Shown here piece after piece: positions 35,142-43,127 of a stretch of 64,000 bases of DNA. The stretch spans positions 62,001-126,000 of the forward strand of contig JAUHJS010000001.1 of the NCBI GenBank assembly GCA_030412945.1. The letters are read 5' to 3'. Below the pieces are notes generated by a model. That model made no database searches. It was not told where the DNA came from and was given only the letters and a program-made list of their open reading frames with translations. The position numbers were made by a program, and so were the translations under genes. How positions within the stretch are numbered: position 1 is the first letter of the stretch; each line of letters opens with the position of its first letter. The stretch is from Shiella aurantiaca (GTDB lineage: Bacteria; Bacteroidota; Bacteroidia; Cytophagales; Cyclobacteriaceae).

Positions 35142-37622
35142 TTACACACCTTTCTTCTTCACACCTCTCACGGCATCGGCCGTCCATGGATCTTCCGGCC
35201 AGCTATGCTTAGGGTATCGTCTTTTCAAATCCTTCTTTACCTCAAAATAGGTATTGTTCCAAAAGCTTTTCAAATCGGAAGTTACCTGTACGGGTTTGTA
35301 ACCGGGTGAAAGTAGATGCAAAAGCACTTTTATCTTTCCTTCATTTACACTGGGGCTTTCTGCCAATCCAAATAGCTCTTGCAAACGCACCGCCAATACC
35401 GGAGCACTACCATCGGGCTGATAAATCAAAGGAATTTTGGAGCCACTAGGCACTTCCAAATGGGTAGGGGCGAGCCGTAAAAGCTCTTGTTGTAATTCGT
35501 AGGAAAGATGTGATTGCAAGACCTCTTGGAGGTCGATTTTTTGCAAATCTTCCGGTTTTTTCACTTGAGTAAGATAAGGACTCAGCCATTCCGCATTGGT
35601 TTGGAGAAGATGCACCGTACTTACCTCGGGCCAAGCCTCCTGCGGACGCCATTTACGAAGGCTCATCACTCGATTTTGCCATTGGGTAACCTCCTCTGTC
35701 CATGGGAGCAACCTTTCTCCTTCTTTTTTAATGGCTTCGCAAATTGCTTCAATGAGTTTGCTTTGATCCACCTGAGCCAAGGGCTTGGATTGCAACACGA
35801 TACTACCGATGCGCAAATCGCGGGTAGCCACTACGCCTCCCTTGCGGGTATCCCAAGTGAGGACTTCCTTTTCTTTTACCAAAGGAGCCAAATCACGCGG
35901 ATTGAGCGGGGCGGCCATAAAAATCTTTCCTAAACCATCACGCGCATCGAGATGGGCAATGGCCAACCAAGGTTCATGGGCTAAATCATCTTTATGGGAG
36001 GCAAAGGCGTATTTACCATTGGCTAACTGAAACTGCGCATTATTTCCCGGACGAGCAAAGGCAATACGCTCCGGAAACGCATAGGCCAGCAAAATACCCG
36101 TTTGGTAGGGATCATAGGCTTCATTTTCTACCTCTGCTTGGAACATCTTTCGGTAAGATGCCGCCACCTTATCAATACGCCAAAAATTACGGTGCTGACT
36201 ATTATCACGCCTAACCCTACGCAGCATTTCGATTCGTGTATTAATATCAATACCGCTCTCCGCATTCAGCGGATCGCGTTCTTCCAATAAAGCTGCTATG
36301 TCACAGGCCAAGCCAAGCATTCCTTCTTTTTCGGCCATCAGCAACATATGGGCAATGCGCGGATGACAGGGCAGTTCATGCAGTTCTTTCCCGTGTGGGG
36401 TGATTTTTCCGTTTTCCAGCGCACCCAGTTCTTGTATGGTTTCGGAGGCTTGCTTTACCGCATGAGCAGGTGGGGTGTTGAGCCAAGTAAGCTGACGGAT
36501 ATCGCTGATGCCCCACTGCGCCAAATCGAGCATGAGTGAACACAAATCGGCCTCCATGATTTCAGGAATACGATTTTCGGCTAGGCGCTCATGGGTGGCT
36601 TTACTCCACAGTCGATAGCAGGTACCCGGACTTAAGCGTCCCGCTCGTCCGGCTCTTTGATCTGCGGAATCTTTGCTGATTTGTATGGTTTCCAAACGGG
36701 AAAGGCCCGATTTGGGATCAAAACGCTGGGTACGTCCCAAGCCGCTATCTACCACCACAGTGATGCCTTCAATGGTCAAACTGGTTTCGGCAATGGAAGT
36801 AGCCAGCACCACCTTACGCTTACCGCTCCGATTGGGCATAATAGCCGCATATTGCTTAGCCTGAGGCAATTGACCAAAAAGAGGATGAATGGAGAAGTCG
36901 CGCAATTCCTTTTTAAGCATTTCTTCGCAGCGCAAGATTTCCCCTTGCCCGGGTAAAAATGCCAGAATATCACCGCCTTGTTCTTTGCTGGCCTTTACAA
37001 TAGCACGAGCCGTGAGTTCGGAAATCAGAGAGGCATCGCTTTCACCCAAGTATTTCACTTCTACCGGATATTGTTTGCCCTCACTTTGTAATACAGGTGC
37101 TTGGAGCAACTGGGCCAGTTCAGGCATGTTTAGTGTGGCCGACATCAGCAAAATCCGCAAATCGGGGCGAAGGACTTGCTGCGCCTCGCGTGCAAGTGCC
37201 AAAGCCACATCGGCATGTATGCTACGCTCATGAAACTCATCAAAAATGACCAATCCTGCCTCTTCCAAACTATTATCGGAATGCAGCATGCGGGTAAGAA
37301 TGCCTTCCGTAACGACCTCAATCCGGGTTTTTGGACCGATAACGCGCTCAAAACGAATGGTATAGCCTACGGTTTCGCCAATAGACTCACCTAGCATATC
37401 GGCCATGCGCATGGCCACGGAGCGGGCGGCAAGGCGCCTTGGCTCCAGCATGATAATCTTTTTTCCTTCCAGCCAAGGCGATTTTAGTAATTCCAATGGC
37501 AAAAAAGTACTTTTTCCGGCTCCTGGAGGGGCGCCAAGCAAAAGAGTATTGGACTGGGCTAGATGCTGATGCAGCTCCGGCACGATTTCTTCCACCGGAA
37601 GTCCGAAAGAGGCGAGTTTCAA
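35142..37622 (-). CDS. hrpB: ATP-dependent helicase HrpB
   Basis: The 826-residue DEAH-type helicase has motif I LLGAPPGAGKSTFLPLEL, motif II VIFDEFHERS, motif III LLMSATLN, and motif VI SADQRAGRAGRLSPG. Helicase-associated domains follow, with the HrpB-specific C-terminal region (PEDPWTADAVRG-type ending, here SWPEDPWTADAVRGVKKK). The length and this C-terminal tail separate HrpB from HrpA. The biological role of HrpB is poorly known, with a presumed link to RNA metabolism or fitness. A candidate promoter lies about 30 bases upstream. Confidence 0.95.
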   Translation of the reverse strand: MKLASFGLPVEEIVPELHQHLAQSNTLLLGAPPGAGKSTFLPLELLKSPWLEGKKIIMLEPRRLAARSVAMRMADMLGESIGETVGYTIRFERVIGPKTRIEVVTEGILTRMLHSDNSLEEAGLVIFDEFHERSIHADVALALAREAQQVLRPDLRILLMSATLNMPELAQLLQAPVLQSEGKQYPVEVKYLGESDASLISELTARAIVKASKEQGGDILAFLPGQGEILRCEEMLKKELRDFSIHPLFGQLPQAKQYAAIMPNRSGKRKVVLATSIAETSLTIEGITVVVDSGLGRTQRFDPKSGLSRLETIQISKDSADQRAGRAGRLSPGTCYRLWSKATHERLAENRIPEIMEADLCSLMLDLAQWGISDIRQLTWLNTPPAHAVKQASETIQELGALENGKITPHGKELHELPCHPRIAHMLLMAEKEGMLGLACDIAALLEERDPLNAESGIDINTRIEMLRRVRRDNSQHRNFWRIDKVAASYRKMFQAEVENEAYDPYQTGILLAYAFPERIAFARPGNNAQFQLANGKYAFASHKDDLAHEPWLAIAHLDARDGLGKIFMAAPLNPRDLAPLVKEKEVLTWDTRKGGVVATRDLRIGSIVLQSKPLAQVDQSKLIEAICEAIKKEGERLLPWTEEVTQWQNRVMSLRKWRPQEAWPEVSTVHLLQTNAEWLSPYLTQVKKPEDLQKIDLQEVLQSHLSYELQQELLRLAPTHLEVPSGSKIPLIYQPDGSAPVLAVRLQELFGLAESPSVNEGKIKVLLHLLSPGYKPVQVTSDLKSFWNNTYFEVKKDLKRRYPKHSWPEDPWTADAVRGVKKKGV

Positions 37623-37651
37623 AGTATAGAATTAGAATGGCTGTAAAAAGG

Positions 37652-37659
37652 CAAAATTA
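37652..37659 (-). promoter_or_regulatory. hrpB: Candidate -7 element for hrpB
   Basis: Minus-strand TAATTTTG fits TAnnTTTG, 30 bases before the hrpB ATG. No TTG is seen at the expected spacing. The rest of 37660-37840 holds no gene that I can support. Confidence 0.4.
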
Positions 37660-37840
37660 GCGTAAAAAGGAGAGAAAACCATGAATTGTTTATCGTAGCA
37701 TCGAACAGATGAGCCTTCAGCCCTTGATAATAGCCGTAATAAACACACAATAAAAGACAGCTAACTCCGCTACTCCTGAAAAGTATTAAGAATCATCCGC
37801 GTTTGTAAAAAGTCTCTTGCAGGGCACTTATATGAATTAT

Positions 37841-38242
37841 CTATCTCGATTGGTCAAAGACCGTATCAATTTCCTCCGTAATGCGTTTTGGCCGCTTGGT
37901 CACAGCATCTAGCAAACACCAAAGGGTTTTGGCCTGCGCTACAAGTTTTCCCGAATCAACCTCCAGCAAATGCACATAACGCCACACTTTGGCTCCATCC
38001 GCTTTCTCCACCCAAGTACGCCCGAGTAAGGACTGCCCCAGAAATGCTGGTGCTTTATAATCGATTTCATGCCTAAGCACCACCCAAAGGTGGGCCTTTT
38101 TCAGTTCATCAGAAGCACAGGTTTCCCAATGAGCTTCGGCCACTTCTTGCACATAGCGCAGGTACACCACATTGTTTACATGGCCGAGGGAGTCGATATC
38201 GGAGGCTTGGATAGTAATAGAATGTTGAAAAATGGCCTGCAT
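37841..38242 (-). CDS. Acyl-CoA thioesterase (4HBT hotdog family)
   Basis: The 133-residue single hotdog domain has the 4-hydroxybenzoyl-CoA-thioesterase opening IQASDIDSLGHVNNVVYLRYVQEVAEAHW, in which the D-xx-GHVNN catalytic segment is intact. Later strands (VVLRHEIDYKAPAFLGQSLLGRTWVE; LVAQAKTLWCLLD) also fit. It would hydrolyse acyl-CoA thioesters, chain specificity unknown. It lies 2 bases downstream of the small monooxygenase-like gene and is probably translated with it. Confidence 0.93.
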   Translation of the reverse strand: MQAIFQHSITIQASDIDSLGHVNNVVYLRYVQEVAEAHWETCASDELKKAHLWVVLRHEIDYKAPAFLGQSLLGRTWVEKADGAKVWRYVHLLEVDSGKLVAQAKTLWCLLDAVTKRPKRITEEIDTVFDQSR

Positions 38243-38244
38243 GC

Positions 38245-38541
38245 TTACTTCTTATTCACCAATACCACCTGTTTGGCTTTGGGTTTTTCGGTGCAGATAG
38301 GGTAGAGGCGCTCTACAAATTCTTGCACATAGGCACTGGCCCTATGCTGGTCATGGGCTTCATCTGAAGCGAAAGTCATGGTATGAAAAAAGGAAGTGGG
38401 ATCATCAGCCATTTGCCATGAGCTATACGCCATTGTGTGGTCTTCGTGCTGGCGCACCTGCTCAATAAAGCGTGCAATAATGCTATGGGCCTCTTCAATG
38501 GCATTCTCTTGTACCCGAAAAGGAATAAAAATATGAATCAT
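38245..38541 (-). CDS. Antibiotic-biosynthesis-monooxygenase (ABM) fold protein
   Basis: The 98-residue dimeric alpha/beta-barrel-like domain begins MIHIFIPFRVQENAIEEAHSIIARFIEQVRQHEDHT and continues SWQMADDPTSFFHTMTFASDEAHDQHRASAYVQEFVERLYPIC. This is the ABM/quinol-monooxygenase pattern (strand, helix, F-H-x-x-T-F-A-x-x-x-A-H). Such proteins include quinol oxygenases and heme-degrading enzymes, but here no specific function can be claimed. It precedes the thioesterase gene. Confidence 0.85.
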   Translation of the reverse strand: MIHIFIPFRVQENAIEEAHSIIARFIEQVRQHEDHTMAYSSWQMADDPTSFFHTMTFASDEAHDQHRASAYVQEFVERLYPICTEKPKAKQVVLVNKK

Positions 38542-38666
38542 ATGCCTGCCAATTTTTTATCCTAACGTGAAATTGCGGCAAAAAGTGAAGGAACACAATA
38601 AAAAGCCGTATTTCCTGAGCAAATTCAAGAATTTACTTACTTTCGGTTTACAAAACTGCATTCCCT

Positions 38667-39695
38667 ATGAACACCACCCGCCACGCTTATCGCATGCCCA
38701 AAGCCGGAAATCTTCGCCATTTGCAAAAAGTGGAAGAGGCTTTACCTGCTCCACATCCTCATGAAGTACGGATTGCCGTGAAGGCCATAGGCCTTAATTT
38801 TGCCGATATTTTCGCTATTCTTGGCCTATACAGTGCCACACCCAAAGGCAGCTTTGTCCCCGGATTGGAATATGCAGGAATTGTAATTCAAGTTGGGGCG
38901 GAAGTAAGTAATCTTAAGGTGGGCGATAAAGTTATGGGCGTAACGCGATTTGGCGGCTATACCACGCACCTCAATATCGACCAGCGCTATGCAGTGCCTT
39001 TGCCTCAGGACTGGAGTTTTGCCCAAGGGGCGGCTTTTCCGGTACAGGCACTTACGGCCTATTATGCGCTATTCAATCTGGGTGAGTTGGAAGCGGGGGA
39101 AACCGTGCTCATTCATAGCGCAGCAGGCGGAGTCGGTTTGTTGGCTAATCGTATGGCGAAGAAAAAGGGCGCCTATACCATTGGCAGCATAGGTTCAGAG
39201 AAGAAAATCGCACTTTTGAAACAAGAAGGATATGACGACTATATCGTGCGGGGCAAGCACTTTGGACAGCAACTTAAAGAAACCCTAAAAGACCGTAAGC
39301 TGGATTTGGTGTTGGAATGTATTGGAGGAAATGTGCTTATGGAAGGATGGAAGCAACTGGCTCCTCAAGGCCGCCTAGTGGTGTATGGCTCCGCCCGCTA
39401 TGGTGATGGTAAGGATAAACCTAATTTCTTGCGCTTGCTTTGGCTTTTCCTTACCCGACCCAAGATTGACCCACAAGCCACCATACAAGAAAATAAGGCC
39501 GTACTAGGCTTTAACCTAATCTGGCTGTATGAAAAGGCCGAGCTGATGCACCAGATTTTCGATAAAATAAAAGCCCTGCAACTCCCTGTACCATACATTG
39601 GACACACCTTTTCTTTTGAAGAACTACCCCAGGCCCTGAAACTCTTTCAAAGTGGGCAAACGGTCGGGAAGGTAATTGTGGAAATAAAGGATTGA
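38667..39695 (+). CDS. Zinc-independent medium-chain reductase, VAT1/quinone oxidoreductase-like
   Basis: The 342-residue MDR-superfamily protein has an N-terminal GroES-like fold (VRIAVKAIGLNFADIFAILGLYSATPKGSFVPGLEYAGIV) and a Rossmann NAD(P)H domain with VLIHSAAGGVGLLANRMAKKKG. It lacks the catalytic zinc cysteine cluster, as in quinone oxidoreductases. The GGYTTHLNIDQRYAVPLP and LLWLFLTRPKIDP text resembles VAT1-like proteins. The substrate is unknown. The YwbE gene starts 2 bases after its stop. Confidence 0.88.
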   Translation: MNTTRHAYRMPKAGNLRHLQKVEEALPAPHPHEVRIAVKAIGLNFADIFAILGLYSATPKGSFVPGLEYAGIVIQVGAEVSNLKVGDKVMGVTRFGGYTTHLNIDQRYAVPLPQDWSFAQGAAFPVQALTAYYALFNLGELEAGETVLIHSAAGGVGLLANRMAKKKGAYTIGSIGSEKKIALLKQEGYDDYIVRGKHFGQQLKETLKDRKLDLVLECIGGNVLMEGWKQLAPQGRLVVYGSARYGDGKDKPNFLRLLWLFLTRPKIDPQATIQENKAVLGFNLIWLYEKAELMHQIFDKIKALQLPVPYIGHTFSFEELPQALKLFQSGQTVGKVIVEIKD

Positions 39696-39697
39696 AA

Positions 39698-39904
39698 ATG
39701 GACGGAACCCAAAGAAACCAAATCAAACCCGGCATGACGGTGCGCATTGTGCTGAAAAAAGACCAGCGCAGTGGCTTACTGACCGAAGGCGAAGTGGCAA
39801 ATATCCTTACCTCAGCTCCTTTTCATCCACATGGTATTAAAGTCCGACTGAGCGATGGACAAATCGGACGGGTAAAGGAGATCATTGAAGAAGAGGAAGA
39901 TTAA
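39698..39904 (+). CDS. YwbE family small protein
   Basis: The 68-residue product has the conserved YwbE layout: NQIKPGMTVRIVLKKDQRSG, LTEGEVANILTSAPFHPHGIKVRL and DGQIGRVKEI. The family is a short SH3-like fold of unknown role, widespread in Firmicutes and Bacteroidota. A TTG at 39692 is in frame, but the ATG at 39698 is the better start. It follows the reductase gene and faces the DbpA-like helicase gene with 2 bases between stops. Confidence 0.92.
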   Translation: MDGTQRNQIKPGMTVRIVLKKDQRSGLLTEGEVANILTSAPFHPHGIKVRLSDGQIGRVKEIIEEEED

Positions 39905-39906
39905 TC

Positions 39907-41232
39907 CTATAGCAAAGAAAACTTCACCGCTTGGTTCTTGATTTTTTGTCCGCTGATTTTCTTCAATACGGCAGCTGATTTTTTGCGAGAAATGGCCACA
40001 TAGGCAAAAAAGTCTTTGACTTCAATCAGGCCGATATCGTCTTTTCCTAATTCTCCCACTTTGGATAGAAAGCCCACTAAATCCATCTTATTGATTTTAT
40101 CCTTCTTGCCTTTCGATACAAAAAGTGTAATAAATACAGGCGTTTGAGGCAGCACCATTTCCTCGGGTAACTCCAGTTCTTGGGTACGCTTTGAGAGGTA
40201 TTTAGGTACTTCATCTTGATCGGTCAGCATGACATAGGCCGTGCCTTCCTTACCCATGCGGGCCGTGCGGCCATTGCGATGGATAAACGTTTCTTCGGTA
40301 TTGGGCTTTTGGTAATGTATAATGTGCTTCACATCCGGAATATCCAGTCCACGGGCGGCCAAATCGGTAGTGACCAAGATATGTGTACTACCATTACGGA
40401 ACATAGCCAACACTTCTTCGCGGTCGCGCTGATCGAGGCCTCCATGAAAGCGCGCGCTCACAATACCATGCTCGGCCAGGTGATTCCCCAGTCGGTCTAC
40501 CGCATCGCGGTGATTGCAAAACACCAAACAAGGCTCCGTGCTACCAATTAGACAAATCAGTTTTAGAAAGACCTCCAACTTCTCAGGGTCATCCGCCCAT
40601 ACGGTGCGCACACTCAGTCCCTCTATCTGCTTGCGCTCATTTAAGTAATTGATAATGGAACAATTAGCCATCTCCAAGAAATCTGGCACTTGAATGGCCT
40701 GCGTAGCTGAAATCAATACTTTTTTCTGGATGGCGGGCAATTGACTCATGATATAGGCCATCTCATCAGTAAAGCCAAACTCCAGGGATTTATCAAACTC
40801 ATCGAACACAATGGTCTGCAAAGCCTCGGTAGAAAAAGTCCCTTTATCCAAATGATCGGCAATGCGGCCGGGCGTGCCAATGAGCACGGCAGGCGGATTG
40901 GAGAGATTATTTCTTTCCACCTTCATGGCATGGCCGCCATAGCAGCAATTCACTTTGTAGTGCGTTTTCATACTTTTGAACACCTCTTCAATCTGCAAGG
41001 CTAACTCGCGACTAGGCGCTAATACTAAGGCCTGCACTTGGTCGATATCCGGATTGAGCTGGGCTACAATCGGCAGTAGAAAAGCCAAGGTTTTGCCACT
41101 TCCGGTAGGGGAAAGCAGCATGATTTCGTTTTTCTGGGTAAAAGCTTCCCTCATTTCCTTTTGCATAGGATTGAGAGCGGAAATAGATAAGGTGCGGAGG
41201 ATTTCTTCTTGAGAAGGAAAAGGGAATTTCAT
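39907..41232 (-). CDS. DbpA-like RNA helicase
   Basis: The 441-residue helicase has the conserved motifs NPMQKEM (Q motif), SPTGSGKTLAFLLP (I), PSRELALQI (Ia), IGTPGRIADHL, VFDEFDKSLEFG (II), LISATQ (III), ATDLAARGLDIPDV and HRNGRTARMG (VI). Motif II reads DEFD rather than DEAD. The C-terminal 75 residues (FVSKGKKDKINKMDLVGFLSKVGELGKDDIGLIEVKDFFAYVAI) form a DbpA-type RNA-binding domain, which in E. coli targets 23S rRNA hairpin 92. The longer frame to 41322 includes 30 upstream codons with no homology, so I use the ATG at 41232. Confidence 0.9.
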   Translation of the reverse strand: MKFPFPSQEEILRTLSISALNPMQKEMREAFTQKNEIMLLSPTGSGKTLAFLLPIVAQLNPDIDQVQALVLAPSRELALQIEEVFKSMKTHYKVNCCYGGHAMKVERNNLSNPPAVLIGTPGRIADHLDKGTFSTEALQTIVFDEFDKSLEFGFTDEMAYIMSQLPAIQKKVLISATQAIQVPDFLEMANCSIINYLNERKQIEGLSVRTVWADDPEKLEVFLKLICLIGSTEPCLVFCNHRDAVDRLGNHLAEHGIVSARFHGGLDQRDREEVLAMFRNGSTHILVTTDLAARGLDIPDVKHIIHYQKPNTEETFIHRNGRTARMGKEGTAYVMLTDQDEVPKYLSKRTQELELPEEMVLPQTPVFITLFVSKGKKDKINKMDLVGFLSKVGELGKDDIGLIEVKDFFAYVAISRKKSAAVLKKISGQKIKNQAVKFSLL

Positions 41233-41307
41233 GCTGCAAATTACGTGCTTTTCTGGCGTATCACGGCATCTTAGGGCAGATATATCAACAATGCACAAGG
41301 AATGCCT

Positions 41308-41315
41308 TACCTTTG
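41308..41315 (+). promoter_or_regulatory. Candidate -7 element for the gene pair at 41328
   Basis: TACCTTTG fits TAnnTTTG. It lies 12 bases before the ATG at 41328, which would give a very short leader. No TTG is seen at the ideal spacing. Confidence 0.3.
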
Positions 41316-41327
41316 CCGGCATAGCCT

Positions 41328-41807
41328 ATGAAAATCGCTAGCCTCAACGAACTTAAGAAAACCCTCAAAAACCTCGAACCTGAGGAAGTAACGGCCCTTT
41401 GCCTACGGTTGGCCAAGTTCAAGAAAGAAAACAAAGAGCTATTGACCTATTGCCTGTACGAGGCGGATAATGAAGCCGCTTTTGTGGAATCGGTAAAGCA
41501 GGAAATGAGCGAAGCCTTTCAAGAAATCAATATCCGCCAACTGTATTTGGCCAAGAAAACCATACGCAAGGTGCTGCGCATAGCCCAGAAGCATAGTAAA
41601 TACTCGGGCATAGCCGAAACCCAAATAGCACTTCTATTGCATTTCTGTGAGGAAATGAAGGCCACCAAGGTGAAAATCCGTCAGCATAAAGTCTTGCAAA
41701 ACCTGTATGAAAGGCAGCTGGCCACTATTCAAAAGCTTTTGCTCGGCCTACATGAGGATCTACAAAGCGATTATGCACCGCAATTCCAAGAGCTAAGTCG
41801 GTATTAA
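41328..41807 (+). CDS. Helical protein of unknown function
   Basis: The 159-residue product has no signal peptide and no membrane segment. It is almost entirely helical with heptad-like stretches (LNELKKTLKNLEPEEVTALCLRLAKFKKENKELLTYCLYEAD; LYLAKKTIRKVLRIAQKHSKY). I do not recognise the family with confidence, though similar stand-alone helical proteins occur in Bacteroidota. It is followed after 2 bases by the J-domain-like gene, so the two may act together. It is divergent from the DbpA-like helicase. Confidence 0.8.
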   Translation: MKIASLNELKKTLKNLEPEEVTALCLRLAKFKKENKELLTYCLYEADNEAAFVESVKQEMSEAFQEINIRQLYLAKKTIRKVLRIAQKHSKYSGIAETQIALLLHFCEEMKATKVKIRQHKVLQNLYERQLATIQKLLLGLHEDLQSDYAPQFQELSRY

Positions 41808-41809
41808 GC

Positions 41810-42517
41810 ATGAGTAAGAAAATATTGGTTCATAGCGCTTCAAACGAGGAAGCCATCGCCCAGTGGAAAGCCACCGCTGAACGCCTAGAAAAAGAATGGA
41901 AAGAGATAGAAGCACAATGCGCTCAATTTGAAGCACATATCCGTAATGAACTTCAGCAGGAGATTAAGGAAATCCATCGACTTACGCTCTTGTACAAAGA
42001 GCAGAAAAAGGCCAAAAAACTCAAGCGGCTAGAGCAGAAGAAGCGAGGCAAAAATTATAAAGAACCTCAAGGAATACAGCCATTATCGGAAAAAAATGAG
42101 AAGCCCCTTCCGACTGAAAACCCTGATTTGAAAAAACTCTATAAGGAAACTATACGCCATGTACATCCGGATACGCAGGCCCAGGATGAGGAAAGTCAAG
42201 AGGCTGCCCACGCGCTTACTTTAGAACTCATGAAGTTGTATAAGGCAAGCGATTTTCAAAGAATGCTTCAGTTTCATGAATACATACTCAGCGGCAAGGG
42301 CTTGCCTGCACAAATTCGTACTGAGGTTTCAACTTATACCGGAGTAGGCTATTGGCAGCAGAAAATCAAAGACTTGGAAGAAGCCATAGCCGCAGAGAAA
42401 CAACGCTTTAGCTATGGGATTTTAACAAGCTATCCCGATCCCATGACTTTCATCCCTGAACTAAGGGAGCAGCTTAAGGCGCGGATTCAGGTATTGAAAA
42501 AACGAACCAGAACTTAA
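41810..42517 (+). CDS. J-domain-like coiled-coil protein
   Basis: The 235-residue product has an N-terminal coiled coil (about 12-100, rich in Glu/Lys/Gln). A J-domain-like segment follows, NPDLKKLYKETIRHVHPDTQAQDEESQEAAHALTLELMKLYKASD, with the HPD tripeptide near residue 120 that in DnaJ proteins triggers Hsp70 ATP hydrolysis. A second coiled coil ends the protein. It lacks the G/F and zinc domains of DnaJ, so it resembles a class C J-protein. It could recruit DnaK to a specific partner, possibly the helical protein encoded just upstream (inference). Confidence 0.8.
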   Translation: MSKKILVHSASNEEAIAQWKATAERLEKEWKEIEAQCAQFEAHIRNELQQEIKEIHRLTLLYKEQKKAKKLKRLEQKKRGKNYKEPQGIQPLSEKNEKPLPTENPDLKKLYKETIRHVHPDTQAQDEESQEAAHALTLELMKLYKASDFQRMLQFHEYILSGKGLPAQIRTEVSTYTGVGYWQQKIKDLEEAIAAEKQRFSYGILTSYPDPMTFIPELREQLKARIQVLKKRTRT

Positions 42518-42795
42518 GGCTTCACTTCCACACCGCGCCAAAACGCTATATAGCCCTTTATTTCTTTGGCCAAATCTGAAGTTTCGGGATAATACCAAGC
42601 CGCATCTTTGTTTTCCTTGCCATTTACCGAAAGGGTGTAGTAAGAGGCGGTACCTTTCCAATGACACACAGTATGCGTATTGGAAGGAATAAAAAATTCA
42701 CTTTTGATGGCACTGGGCGGAAAGTAGTGATTGCCTTCTACCACTTTGGTAGCATCACTTTCCGCTATAATTTGATTGTTCCAGATGGCTTTCAT
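42514..42795 (-). CDS. DUF427 domain-containing protein
   Basis: The 93-residue product has the whole DUF427 fold: MKAIWNNQIIAESDATKVVEGNHYFP, CHWKGTASYYTLSVNG and AAWYYPETSDLAKEIKGYIAFWRGVEV. The W-K-G-x-A-x-Y-Y and AW-Y-P motifs are diagnostic. The function is unknown. It converges on the J-domain gene with a 4-base overlap. Confidence 0.93.
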   Translation of the reverse strand: MKAIWNNQIIAESDATKVVEGNHYFPPSAIKSEFFIPSNTHTVCHWKGTASYYTLSVNGKENKDAAWYYPETSDLAKEIKGYIAFWRGVEVKP

Positions 42796-42826
42796 ACGAA
42801 TGGAATATGGAAAAGGTTAGATAATC

Positions 42827-42834
42827 CAAATATA
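42827..42834 (-). promoter_or_regulatory. Candidate -7 element for the DUF427 gene
   Basis: Minus-strand TATATTTG fits TAnnTTTG, 32 bases before the ATG at 42795. The nearest upstream TTG (42861-42859) is 24 bases away, longer than ideal. Confidence 0.4.
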
Positions 42835-43127
42835 CAATTCTGAAGATTATTAATTGCCCAATAATATTTTTTTTAGATTTCATAATTTGGGCTTTTGAAT
42901 CATGAAAAATTTAAAATCCGGGACATTGTACTGCCATATTGCTTATTTACTCATCACTTTAAGAGTACACTAATAGTTACGAATGAACATCCTGTAAACA
43001 CATATTTACCTTGTAGCAATCGTTTAAATATATCTGTTTACTTATTGTAACGAGCATTTTAAGGTAATTTATGGGTGGAAAGAAATAACCAACCTATATT
43101 TCAGAATCAACTAAAAAAGTATACTCA
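42835..43127. other. AT-rich intergenic region without a supported gene
   Basis: Only a 23-codon frame (from 42902 on the plus strand) is present, with no recognisable product. TATATTTC at 43095-43102 is a one-mismatch -7 element for the lipoprotein at 43128, but lacks an upstream TTG. Nothing else is seen. Confidence 0.5.

Noticed and set aside
39907-41322. Longer form of the DbpA-like helicase
   Set aside because: The extra 30 residues show no helicase homology and run through the divergent promoter region, so the ATG at 41232 is used.
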